Part shown: in pieces, positions 36,060-44,257 of the stretch
Position numbering within the stretch: position 1 is the first letter of the stretch
Layout: the number at the start of each line of letters is the position of its first letter
NCBI RefSeq assembly: GCF_025751515.1
Contig: NZ_JAOWLE010000001.1
Coordinates: 124,001-188,000 of the forward strand
Length of the DNA stretch: 64,000 bases
DNA from: Actibacterium sp. XHP0104
GTDB lineage: Bacteria > Pseudomonadota > Alphaproteobacteria > Rhodobacterales > Rhodobacteraceae
Reading direction: 5' to 3'
Position numbers and translations under genes: made by a program
The notes under the pieces: generated by a model
The model's database searches: none
Told to the model about the DNA's origin: nothing
The model's input: only the letters and a program-made list of their open reading frames with translations

Positions 36060-36437
36060 ATGCAATCTGCCGTCCTCCGACCCGCGCCCGATCCGGTTGC
36101 CGTGCTGACCAAGGCGGTTTGGCGCGCCTCGCGTATCCTGCGTCTGTCGCAAAGCGATCTGGCCGCCGTTCTGGGCGTGTCGCGATCGGCCGTGTCGAAC
36201 GTGGCGACCAAGGGCGCGCTCTTGCCGCGCGATCGCAACACCCAGGAACTGGCCAAGACCTTTCTGCGTATCTTTCGGTCGCTGGATGCGATCGTGGGGG
36301 GCGATGAACGGGTCGCGGGCGACTGGCTGCGCAACCACAATACCGTGCTGGGCCGGCCGCCGCTTGAGGCGATGAAAACCATCGCCGGTATCGTGCATGT
36401 GATGGATTATCTCGACCAGCGCCGTGCCCCGCTTTGA
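36060..36437 (+). CDS. Xre/MbcA/ParS-type antitoxin of a RES toxin-antitoxin pair
   Basis: The protein has 125 residues. The Xre-like HTH is seen in LRLSQSDLAAVLGVSRSAVS, and the C-terminal MbcA/ParS toxin-binding domain in RIFRSLDAIVGGDERVAGDW and NTVLGRPPLEAMK. It should neutralise the RES toxin and repress the operon. The ATG at 36060 has AGGGG upstream; a GTG two codons earlier is the alternative. It overlaps the toxin gene by 14 bases. An AT-rich promoter region (about 36008-36050) precedes it. Confidence 0.9.
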   Translation: MQSAVLRPAPDPVAVLTKAVWRASRILRLSQSDLAAVLGVSRSAVSNVATKGALLPRDRNTQELAKTFLRIFRSLDAIVGGDERVAGDWLRNHNTVLGRPPLEAMKTIAGIVHVMDYLDQRRAPL

Positions 36438-37161
36438 GTTAAGCGCCGCCTCCGGGCGGGTGGCCCGTTTCGCCGAGGCGCAGCACCGCGTCGCCACGAT
36501 GAAGCTGGTCGATGATCTGGACGAACAGGCGCTGCTCGAGGATCTGCTGGATGACAGCAAGCCGCCGGTGCCGCGCGACTGTGCACATCTGCACTATCTG
36601 TTCTACACGCCGTTCCGTTACGTTCCACACAGCGCCTCGCGGTTTCGCGGGGCGGGGGATGCGCGTGGGGTGCTTTATGCCGCCGAAACCCTGCGCACTG
36701 CCGCGGCCGAGGCCGCGTTTCATCTGTTGCGATTCTATATCGAAAGCCCCGACACGGGCTTTCCGTCGGGGCCAACGGAAAAGACCGCGTTCCGGCTGGG
36801 CTATGAAACGGCGGCGCGGTTCGATCTGACCGGCACGACCGACCCGGCGCTGACCGACCCGGTTGATTACACCGCCACCGTCGCCCTGGCCGAGGCGCTG
36901 CGGGCCGAGGGGGCCGAGGTGATCCGGTATCGGTCGGTGCGCGACCCGGATGCGGGGGCGAATATCGCCATCCTGACCTGCGCCGCCATCACCAGCACCG
37001 CGCCCGAAGACCGCGCGATCTGGCATTTCTGGCTGAAATCCGACCGGGTGATCGCGCGCGAACATGCGGGTGGCGGCGAAAGCCACGAGTTTTCGCACAC
37101 CGCGTTTGACGGTGACCCGCGCGTGCGCGACTGGCTTAGTCGTCGGGACGCGTCAGGGTAA
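36424..37161 (+). CDS. RES-domain toxin (NAD+-degrading type)
   Basis: The protein has 245 residues. The RES core is visible in LHYLFYTPFRYVPHSASRFR (Arg) and GVLYAAETLRTAAAEAAFHL (Glu). Downstream are LAEALRAEGAEVIRYRSVRD and a final Ala/Ser-rich strand. RES toxins such as MbcT and NatR break down NAD+ and stop growth. The GTG start lies inside the antitoxin gene. The last 26 bases overlap the 3' end of the flavin reductase gene on the other strand. The chain appears intact, so the pair may be active. Confidence 0.88.
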   Translation: MPRFELSAASGRVARFAEAQHRVATMKLVDDLDEQALLEDLLDDSKPPVPRDCAHLHYLFYTPFRYVPHSASRFRGAGDARGVLYAAETLRTAAAEAAFHLLRFYIESPDTGFPSGPTEKTAFRLGYETAARFDLTGTTDPALTDPVDYTATVALAEALRAEGAEVIRYRSVRDPDAGANIAILTCAAITSTAPEDRAIWHFWLKSDRVIAREHAGGGESHEFSHTAFDGDPRVRDWLSRRDASG

Positions 37162-37741
37162 AGGTCTCGGTAATCGTGGCATAGTCGCGATAGCCCAGCC
37201 GGGCCAGCGCGCCGAATGTGGTGATGTCGAACTTGCCGTCGCGCAGGCAGTCGTCACGCAGATGCACGCCGGTGACCTGGCCAAAGATCACGTTGTTCGA
37301 CTTGCCCTCAAGCTGCACGATCTGGGTCAGCTTGCATTCCAGGCTGGCGGGCGCGCCGGCGATGCGCGGGCAGGGGATGGTTTCGCAGTCGGCCTTGGCG
37401 ATGCCGGCCTTGTCAAACTCGTCGACCTCGCGCGGCCAGCCGCCCGAGCTTTCGTTCATCGGGTGCATCATCGCGTATTCGACCATGTTCACGCAGAACA
37501 CGCCGGTGGCGCGGATATGGGCCAGCGTGTCTTTCTCGGGGGTGCCATCGGGCTTGGTGCCGGTGGTGGCGAACATGATCTGCGGCGGCGAATAGGCCGC
37601 GCCGTTGAAGAACGAGAACGGGGCCAGGTTATCCTGCCCGTCGGCGCCGCGGGTCGACACCCAGGCGATCGGGCGCGGGGCGATGATGGCGTTGAACGGG
37701 TTATGGGGCAGGCCGTGGCCGTCTTGCGGGCGATAGAACAT
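37136..37741 (-). CDS. Flavin reductase-like (FMN-binding) protein
   Basis: The protein has 201 residues. The flavin reductase domain is shown by NPFNAIIAPRPIAWVSTRG, NLAPFSFFNGAAYSPPQIMF and GVFCVNMVEYAMMHPMN. It probably reduces FMN for a partner monooxygenase, or is a stand-alone flavoprotein. The frame is open far upstream, but the ATG at 37741 begins MFYRPQDGHGLPHNP, typical of the family. It converges on, and overlaps, the RES toxin gene by 26 bases. Confidence 0.9.
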   Translation of the reverse strand: MFYRPQDGHGLPHNPFNAIIAPRPIAWVSTRGADGQDNLAPFSFFNGAAYSPPQIMFATTGTKPDGTPEKDTLAHIRATGVFCVNMVEYAMMHPMNESSGGWPREVDEFDKAGIAKADCETIPCPRIAGAPASLECKLTQIVQLEGKSNNVIFGQVTGVHLRDDCLRDGKFDITTFGALARLGYRDYATITETFTLTRPDD

Positions 37742-37825
37742 CGGGTTTCCTTTGCGCGTCCTGTTTGCCCAAGACCTAGCCCCGTGATAGGCCGGATTCC
37801 AGAAGGAATGTGAACGGGGCAGGGC

Positions 37826-38317
37826 GTGATCCGTCTTGAGCAGGAAACACCCGCCGACTGGTGGGAGGTCGAGGCACTTTATGACCTGTGCTTTGCGCCC
37901 GGGCGCGAGGCGCTGTCGTCCTATCGTCTGCGCGACAATGTGGCGCCGGTGCCCGAGCTGTGCGTCGTGGCGCGTGACGAACATGAGATCGTCGCGGGGG
38001 CCATCCGCTATTGGCCGGTGCTGGTGGGCGGACAAAAGGTGCTGTTGCTGGGCCCGGTCGCCGTGCACCCCACCCATCAGGGCGAGGGGCTGGGCGCGTT
38101 CCTGATCCAGGATTCGCTGGATCGCGCGGGGCGCGCGGGCTGGGCACGGGTGATGCTGGTGGGCGATGCCCCCTATTACAGCCGCTTTGGGTTCTCTCGG
38201 CTAAGCGAGGTCGAGATGCCGCCCCCCACCAACCCCGACCGGGTGCTGGGATACGAGCTGGTCGACGGCGCCTGGGATGGTGTGACCGGCACGGTCACCC
38301 GCTTTGAGGCGCCATAG
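37826..38317 (+). CDS. GNAT N-acetyltransferase (YhbS-like)
   Basis: The protein has 163 residues. The acetyl-CoA-binding motif is LGPVAVHPTHQGEGLGAFLI, followed by VMLVGDAPYYSRFGFSRL. Together these are typical of YhbS-type acetyltransferases. The target is unknown. It starts with GTG (37826) after AGGGC. The 3' end is close to the EcsC-like gene. Confidence 0.9.
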   Translation: MIRLEQETPADWWEVEALYDLCFAPGREALSSYRLRDNVAPVPELCVVARDEHEIVAGAIRYWPVLVGGQKVLLLGPVAVHPTHQGEGLGAFLIQDSLDRAGRAGWARVMLVGDAPYYSRFGFSRLSEVEMPPPTNPDRVLGYELVDGAWDGVTGTVTRFEAP

Positions 38318-38357
38318 CAGGCTTGCAGCACCGGCCACGCGGCCCCATCTTGGGCGC

Positions 38358-39131
38358 ATGAGCAACCTAGTTCCCCATAACCCGATTCCCGATGTCGATG
38401 CGGCGCTGGATGCGCTGGCCCGGCGCTATCGCCAAGCCGGCGGGTTCGGGATAGAGGCGCTGAACATGGTCGGCGGGCAGGCCGAAAACCTGCTGGAACG
38501 CCTGCCGGCCCCGGTCAGGTCGCGGCTGGACACGGCCACCGCGCAAGCCTTGCGCGCGGCCTTTGACGTGGCGCATCTGTCGCGCGGCGGGCGCATTCCC
38601 GATGGCACGGGCTGGCAAAACACGCTGGTGACGGGCGCGATGGGCGCGGCGGGTGGTCTGGGTGGGTTGCCCACGGCGCTGGCAGAGCTGCCGGTCACGG
38701 TGACCGTTCTGTTGCGCGCGATTCAGGGGATCGCCGCCAGCCACGGCTTCGACCCGGCCGACCCGGCGGTGCGCGCGGCCTCGGTGCAGGTATTCGCAGC
38801 GGCGGGGCCGCTGGCGCGCGATGACGGGGCTGATCTGGGGTTTGTTGCCACGCGGGTTACGCTGACCGGCCCGGCGCTGAACGGGCTGATCGCGCGGGTT
38901 GCGCCCCGGTTGGCGGCGGCGCTGGGGCAAAAGCTGGCGGCGCAGACCGTGCCGGTGCTGGGCGCGGTGGCGGGTGCGGCGACCAACATGGCCTATACGC
39001 GCTATTACCAGCAGATCGCGCATGTGCAGTTCGGGTTGATGAACCTCAGCCGCGACAGCAACATCCCGCTAGAAGAGCTGAACGAGCGCCTGCGTCGCAG
39101 GTTGGAACGCCGGATCCCGCTGCGCTCGTAA
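38358..39131 (+). CDS. EcsC-family membrane-associated protein
   Basis: The protein has 257 residues. EcsC family features are the glycine-rich hydrophobic helix TGAMGAAGGLGGLPTALAEL and the repeat-like C-terminal helices (LAAQTVPVLGAVAGAATNMA). EcsC was named from a Bacillus ABC-transporter operon; the protein's role is unknown. The ATG at 38358 is 40 bases past the GNAT stop. The gene ends at the border of an AT-richer segment. Confidence 0.8.
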   Translation: MSNLVPHNPIPDVDAALDALARRYRQAGGFGIEALNMVGGQAENLLERLPAPVRSRLDTATAQALRAAFDVAHLSRGGRIPDGTGWQNTLVTGAMGAAGGLGGLPTALAELPVTVTVLLRAIQGIAASHGFDPADPAVRAASVQVFAAAGPLARDDGADLGFVATRVTLTGPALNGLIARVAPRLAAALGQKLAAQTVPVLGAVAGAATNMAYTRYYQQIAHVQFGLMNLSRDSNIPLEELNERLRRRLERRIPLRS

Positions 39132-39175
39132 AGCTGCGATTAAGGTCGCAAATGACAAATGGCTATTGGATTTCG

Positions 39176-39694
39176 CTATGCAGCTGCACCGTTGAGGCAG
39201 TGAATGGATTTCTTGTCGGCAACCTTTTTGACTAGTTGGGCAGTGTACGGCGTGAAGCGCTCGTCTCTTACAACCCGCTTCCCTAAGGCGTTACGGATCA
39301 GGAATCTAGCGAACAAATTCTTGTTCGAGACAAAGAGAACCCAACCATGAACTAGATCAGTGAATACCTTTTCCAGCTCAGTTCTCATGGGCTTTGATTG
39401 TAGAGGTGACGGACGGTGTCGGGTGTTGTTTCCGTCCTGCAAGGAAGCAGCAAGTATGAACTCGATGCCTTTGATATTAACACTTTTTATCATCCATGAT
39501 GCTAGTACCAAGATCTCATCGGGAACATCCTGAGACCTTTTGGACTTCGCTTCGATTAGAGTGTTAAGGTTTTTAAACATTACTTCTATCGCATCGCCCT
39601 TATGGGCTTCGGCGCGAAGCTTCTGCTCGTTTCGCTTCTGGAGCAAGATGGCCAGAACAACAGCGATCAAGGTGCAGATAAGAAGTTCACTCAT
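39176..39694 (-). CDS. Unknown membrane-anchored protein, 172 residues (islet gene 2)
   Basis: One N-terminal membrane helix (ELLICTLIAVVLAILLQK) is followed by a soluble, mostly helical part. That part contains DEILVLASWMIKSVNIKGIE and FVSNKNLFARFLIRNALGKR. I do not recognise a family. The ATG overlaps the stop of the upstream islet gene (ATGA), so the two are co-translated. Base and codon use are AT-richer than neighbouring genes, suggesting recent acquisition. Confidence 0.7.
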   Translation of the reverse strand: MSELLICTLIAVVLAILLQKRNEQKLRAEAHKGDAIEVMFKNLNTLIEAKSKRSQDVPDEILVLASWMIKSVNIKGIEFILAASLQDGNNTRHRPSPLQSKPMRTELEKVFTDLVHGWVLFVSNKNLFARFLIRNALGKRVVRDERFTPYTAQLVKKVADKKSIHCLNGAAA

Positions 39695-40005
39695 AGATGC
39701 TTCCCGTATTCTGAATCGAGGCTGCCATTCCCCTTAAATTTGGATTTTCGTTCCAGTTTCTCTTCCATCAGTTTGAGCTTATGATCGGTCTTCTTGTCAA
39801 GATTGTTATATTTACGCTTGGTTTCGTATTTCTGAACATGAATCTGATAAATCCCCTTTGCGTTCATCAGTAGAACGATACCCAACATCAGGAATATTAG
39901 TTGCCAGGGTGTAAAGTCTGCGTTCTTAACGGCTTCGGCAAGGGACTTGGATACCTCATCGAGCGTGCTCGCAGATACATCTGTGGAAGTAGAAGCCTTC
40001 GACAA
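39691..40005 (-). CDS. Unknown membrane protein with coiled-coil tail, 104 residues (islet gene 1)
   Basis: One membrane helix (about 32-50, FTPWQLIFLMLGIVLLMNAK) is followed by a very charged, probably coiled-coil tail (NNLDKKTDHKLKLMEEKLER). No family is recognised. The best start is TTG at 40005 with GAGAG upstream; no in-frame ATG exists before the helix, so the N-terminus is uncertain. It forms a two-gene operon with the 172-residue protein. An inverted repeat GTTCAC-N13-GTGAAC (40052-40076) lies in its promoter region. Confidence 0.6.
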   Translation of the reverse strand: MSKASTSTDVSASTLDEVSKSLAEAVKNADFTPWQLIFLMLGIVLLMNAKGIYQIHVQKYETKRKYNNLDKKTDHKLKLMEEKLERKSKFKGNGSLDSEYGKHL

Positions 40006-40098
40006 TACTTGCTCTCTAAGTTGTGAGTTCTGGGGTTGTACTAATAGCAGGGTTCACAATTACGTCGATAGTGAACTTTAGAATCTCTGGCGCCGCGC

Positions 40099-42357
40099 CT
40101 AAAGCGCCCAGCCGCCCTTGCTGAGATGTTCGATCACCGCGCCGCGGGCCGAGGCCTGACCCAGCCGCCCGGCATCGTCGATCACCGCTTTCAGCTCGCC
40201 CAGATGAACCTTGCGCAGCAGGTGCTTGACCGGCCCGATCGAGGCCGGGCGCATCGACAGAATACGGAACCCGATCGCCGCAAGGCACAGAGCCTCGACG
40301 GGGCGGCCGGCATCCTCGCCACAGAAAGACAGCGCCGTGCCCGTGGCGTTGCAGCGCTCGACGATCTGTTCAAGGAATTGCAGGAAGCTGACATTCAGCG
40401 TGTCATAGCGCCGCCGTACCAGCTCGTTTTCGCGGTCGGCGGCGAAAAAGAACTGTTTCAGGTCATTGCCGCCGATCGAGATGAAATCGACCGACTCGAA
40501 GAAACGGTCGGGCGCGTAGGCCAGGCTGGGGGTTTCCAGCATTGCGCCGATCTCGATCTTTTCGGGCACCGGGCGGCCCAATTTCTGCTCCTGTTTCAGA
40601 ACATGGTCGAGATGACCCTTGGCCTCGTAGAATTCCGACGCCTCGGCGACAAAGGGGAACATGATGGTCAGCGGTCGCGTGCCTGCCGCGCGCACCAGCG
40701 CCTGCAACTGCATCCGCATCACGCCGGGCTTGTCCAGGCCGACCCGGATCGCGCGCCAACCCAGGGCGGGGTTGGGTTCCTCTTCGCGCTTCATATAGGG
40801 CAGCACCTTGTCCGACCCGATGTCGAGCGTGCGAAAGGCCACGCGTTTGCCGCCCGCCGCGTCCAGCACCCGCGAATAGAGCGCGGCCAGCTCGGCCCGC
40901 TGGGGCATCTGGCTGCGGACCAGGAATTGCAGCTCGGTTCGGAACAGGCCCACGCCCTCGGCGCCTGAGCCCGACAGCGACGGCAGATCGGCCATCAGCC
41001 CGGCATTCATATGCAGCGCGATGGTCTGGCCATCGAGTGTGAGCGCAGGCTTGCGCCGGATCGAGACATAGCGTTGCAGCGCCTTGGCATGCATGGCCAT
41101 CTTGTCGTGAAAGGCGGCCGCGACGCTTTCCTCGGGGCGCAGATGCACCACGCCCTGTTCGCCGTCCAGCAGCACATAGTCGCCGTTCAGCGCCTCGGTG
41201 GTGATGCGCTCGGCGTGGATGATCAGCGGAATGGCCAGCGCGCGCGCCACGATGGCGGCGTGGCTGCCGACCGAGCCCTCTTCGAGGATGATGCCCTTCA
41301 GCTTGCGGCCATAGGACAGCAATTCGCCGGGGCCGATGTTGCGGGCGATCAGAACCGGGTCTTTGGGCAGGCTGGCGCCGGTGTCATGGCCCTGGCCGGT
41401 CAGGATGCGCAGCAGGCGGTTCGACAGGTCGTCGAGATCTTGCAGGCGCTCGCGCAGATAGGGATCGGGCACGGTTTCCATGCGGGCGCGGGCGGCGGAT
41501 TGTTCCTTTTCCACGGCCGCTTCGGCCGACAGGCCGCGGGCGATGTCCTCTTCCATGCGGCGCATCCAGCCGCGGGAATTGGCGAACATGCGATAGGCCT
41601 CGAGCACCTCAAGCTGCTCGGCATCGCCCGATCCGGCGATCGACAGCATGTCATCGACCGACAGGCGCAGCTGATCGACGGCGGCGTGCAGGCGGATGCT
41701 TTCGGCCTCGGGGTCGTCGGCCACAAGGTTGGTGATGACCACGCGCGGCTCGTGCAGCCAGACATGGCCGGCGGCCACACCTTCCTGGCCGACGCCGCCG
41801 CGGAACATGACGGGCTGTTGGTGCAGGGCGGCCATGGCGGGGTCGTCGCCGACAAAGGCGCCCAGCTCGGTCATCTCGGCCACGACCATGGCCACGACTT
41901 CCAGGGCATAGACCTCGTCTTCGGAATATTGCCGGGCCTCTTTCGACTGCACGACCAGCACGCCCAGCCGTTCGCCAAGGCGCTGGATCGGCACGCCCAG
42001 GAACGAGGAATAAATCTCTTCCCCGGTTTCCGGCATATAGCGGAAACCCTTTTCGGCGGGGGCGTTGCCCGAGTTGATTGGACGCTGTTCACGCGCAACG
42101 CGGCCGACCAGGCCTTCGCCCACGCGCATCCGGGTCTTGTGCACGGCTTCGGGCTTGAGGCCCTCGGTCGCGCACAGTTCCAAAGTATCGGCGTCGCGGA
42201 ACAGGTAGATCGAGCACACCTCGGTGCGCATCGAGTCGGCGATGATATGTGTGATGCGGTCAAGCCGTTCCTGCCCCTTGCCCGGTTCGGCAAGGGTGTC
42301 CCGCAAACGGCGTAGCAGTTTGCGGCTCTCGCTTTCACTGTCCGTGCGTTCGGACAT
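40099..42357 (-). CDS. ptsP: PTS phosphoenolpyruvate-protein phosphotransferase, nitrogen type (EI-Ntr)
   Basis: The protein has 752 residues. An N-terminal GAF domain (about 25-160) precedes the EI region. The phospho-accepting His366 lies in EGSVGSHAAIVARALAIP. The PEP-binding barrel follows with FRTLDIGSDK, ISIGGNDLKQFF and LSFCGEDAGRP. EI-Ntr starts the nitrogen-related phosphorelay to NPr and EIIA-Ntr and senses glutamine through GAF. It is 12 bases downstream of lysC, an association common in alphaproteobacteria. Confidence 0.96.
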   Translation of the reverse strand: MSERTDSESESRKLLRRLRDTLAEPGKGQERLDRITHIIADSMRTEVCSIYLFRDADTLELCATEGLKPEAVHKTRMRVGEGLVGRVAREQRPINSGNAPAEKGFRYMPETGEEIYSSFLGVPIQRLGERLGVLVVQSKEARQYSEDEVYALEVVAMVVAEMTELGAFVGDDPAMAALHQQPVMFRGGVGQEGVAAGHVWLHEPRVVITNLVADDPEAESIRLHAAVDQLRLSVDDMLSIAGSGDAEQLEVLEAYRMFANSRGWMRRMEEDIARGLSAEAAVEKEQSAARARMETVPDPYLRERLQDLDDLSNRLLRILTGQGHDTGASLPKDPVLIARNIGPGELLSYGRKLKGIILEEGSVGSHAAIVARALAIPLIIHAERITTEALNGDYVLLDGEQGVVHLRPEESVAAAFHDKMAMHAKALQRYVSIRRKPALTLDGQTIALHMNAGLMADLPSLSGSGAEGVGLFRTELQFLVRSQMPQRAELAALYSRVLDAAGGKRVAFRTLDIGSDKVLPYMKREEEPNPALGWRAIRVGLDKPGVMRMQLQALVRAAGTRPLTIMFPFVAEASEFYEAKGHLDHVLKQEQKLGRPVPEKIEIGAMLETPSLAYAPDRFFESVDFISIGGNDLKQFFFAADRENELVRRRYDTLNVSFLQFLEQIVERCNATGTALSFCGEDAGRPVEALCLAAIGFRILSMRPASIGPVKHLLRKVHLGELKAVIDDAGRLGQASARGAVIEHLSKGGWAL

Positions 42358-42369
42358 TCACTCCGTCAC

Positions 42370-43608
42370 TCAGGCTGTTTTTTCCAGTCCGAACGCATCA
42401 TGAAGGGCTTGGACGGCAAGTTCCATATATTTCCGGTCGATCAGCACGGAAATCTTGATTTCCGAGGTCGAGATGACCTTGATGTTCACGCCTTCGGCAG
42501 AAAGCGATTCAAACATCTTGGCGGCAACGCCGGTATGGCTGCGCATGCCGATGCCCACCACCGAAACCTTGGCGACATCCTTGTCGGCGACCAGGCCGTG
42601 GAAATTGATCTCGCCGTCATCCTTGGCCTTCAGAACGGCCTGTTCGGCGCGGGCGACCTGGTTGACCGGGCACGAGAAGGTGATGTTGGTGCGGCCTTCT
42701 TCGCTGATGTCCTGAACGATCATATCGACGTTCACGCCGGCCTCGGCCAGCGGGCCAAAGATCGCCGCGGCGACGCCGGGGCGGTCGGCGACCGAGATCA
42801 GGGTCATTTTGGCCTCGTCGCGCGAGTAGGCGACACCGGAGACTACATTGCTTTCCATGATTTCCTCCTCCGAGCAGACCAGAGTGCCGGATGTTTCATC
42901 GTTGTCTTCAAAGCTCGACAGCACGCGCAGGCGCACGTTGAACCGCATCGCCAGCTCGACCGAGCGGGTTTGCAGAACCTTGGCGCCGAGGCTGGCCAGT
43001 TCCAGCATTTCCTCGAACGCGATCTTGTCCAGCTTGCGGGCCTTGTCGGTGATGCGCGGATCGGTGGTATAGACCCCGTCCACGTCGGTATAGATGTCGC
43101 AGCGCTCGGCGTCGAATGCGGCGGCAAAGGCCACGGCGGTGGTATCGCTGCCGCCCCGGCCCAGCGTGGTGATGCGGCCCTCGGGGCTGATGCCCTGGAA
43201 CCCGGCGACCACGGCCACCTTCATGCCTTCGGCGAACTTGGCGTCGATATTGTCGCGCGGAATTTCTTCGATGCGGGCGGCGGCGTGGGCGCTGGTGGTT
43301 TTCAGCGGCACCTGCCAGCCCTGCCAGCTGCGGGCGGGTACGTCCATTTCCTGCAGGGTCAGCGCCATCAGGCCGGCGGTGATATTCTCGCCCGAGCTGA
43401 CCACCGCATCATATTCGCGCGCGTCATACAGGGGCGAGGTGGTCTCGACCCAGTTCACCAGCTCGTTGGTCTTGCCCGACATGGCCGATACGATGACGAT
43501 CACGTCATAGCCGCGCTCGACCTCGCGTTTGACCTTTTCGGCCGCGTTCTTGATGCGGTCGAGGTCGGCAACCGAGGTGCCCCCGAATTTCATAACTAGA
43601 AGCGGCAT
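42370..43608 (-). CDS. lysC: Aspartokinase
   Basis: The protein has 412 residues. The kinase domain begins MPLLVMKFGGTSVADLDRIK, and the catalytic region has RGGSDTTAVAFAAAFDAERC and TDVDGVYTTDPRI. Two ACT domains fill the C-terminus (from about 265), giving feedback control by lysine and/or threonine. It phosphorylates aspartate, the first step to lysine, threonine and methionine. ATG 43608 is chosen; a GTG one codon upstream is possible, but AGGGG is best spaced for the ATG. Confidence 0.97.
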   Translation of the reverse strand: MPLLVMKFGGTSVADLDRIKNAAEKVKREVERGYDVIVIVSAMSGKTNELVNWVETTSPLYDAREYDAVVSSGENITAGLMALTLQEMDVPARSWQGWQVPLKTTSAHAAARIEEIPRDNIDAKFAEGMKVAVVAGFQGISPEGRITTLGRGGSDTTAVAFAAAFDAERCDIYTDVDGVYTTDPRITDKARKLDKIAFEEMLELASLGAKVLQTRSVELAMRFNVRLRVLSSFEDNDETSGTLVCSEEEIMESNVVSGVAYSRDEAKMTLISVADRPGVAAAIFGPLAEAGVNVDMIVQDISEEGRTNITFSCPVNQVARAEQAVLKAKDDGEINFHGLVADKDVAKVSVVGIGMRSHTGVAAKMFESLSAEGVNIKVISTSEIKISVLIDRKYMELAVQALHDAFGLEKTA

Positions 43609-43713
43609 CACTTGCCCCTGTGCTTTTCCGTCGGGCGCTCTCTAGGTCAAGAGGGGCCTCAGGGCAAGTGGGCACAGGGGGGATTCGCGCCGCGGGGGGC
43701 CGAAAATCAGGGC

Positions 43714-44139
43714 CTAGTTGGTCTTGCGGCCCGACATGAAGGGCAGGGGGGCGATCGGCACGCCTTCTTCGATCAGGGCGCGGGCCTCGTCCAGCCTGGC
43801 CTCGCCGTGAATCACGCGTTCCGGCGCGTCGCCGGAATGGATGCGCCGGGCCTCGTCGGCAAAGTTGTCGCCCACGTAATCCGAGTTTTCCTCGATCTTG
43901 CGGCGCAGTTCGGCCAGGGCCTGTTCGGCGGGGCTGGCGGGGGCACTGAGCGGGCGATCGGGGGTGTCGTCGCGCGATTGCGACAGGCGCGGCGCCATCA
44001 GGCCCTTGGTCACCTCGGTGCCGCCGCAGACCGCGCAAGACACCATCCCCGCCGCCAGCAGCTTGTCAAAGGCGTCGGCGGACTGGAACCAGCTGTCAAA
44101 GCTGTGGCCCTTGTCGCAATTCAGCGCGTAACGGATCAT
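43714..44139 (-). CDS. DUF1178 family protein
   Basis: The protein has 141 residues. The DUF1178 start MIRYALNCDKGHSFDSWFQS is followed by a CAVCGG zinc-ribbon-like pair. A second block near the end has NSDYVGDNFADEARRIH. Function is unknown; the Cys pattern suggests metal binding. ATG 44139 is chosen over one 13 codons upstream because it gives the family start. It diverges from the HDAC-like gene. Confidence 0.9.
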   Translation of the reverse strand: MIRYALNCDKGHSFDSWFQSADAFDKLLAAGMVSCAVCGGTEVTKGLMAPRLSQSRDDTPDRPLSAPASPAEQALAELRRKIEENSDYVGDNFADEARRIHSGDAPERVIHGEARLDEARALIEEGVPIAPLPFMSGRKTN

Positions 44140-44257
44140 CGGTCTTCCCGGTTTGGTGCGGACTCTTAAAATAAGCATTCCGCGGGCGCGATCAATCCGT
44201 CAGGCGCGTAGTGGACAATCGGCGCACGCGGGCTAGCATGCCCGGCAGGAGGCGCGG

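Noticed and set aside
35476-37161. Prophage remnant suggested by a CII-like gene next to a toxin-antitoxin pair
   Set aside because: No integrase, structural or lysis genes and no flanking direct repeats are visible; tdk and the flavin reductase on either side are ordinary chromosomal genes.
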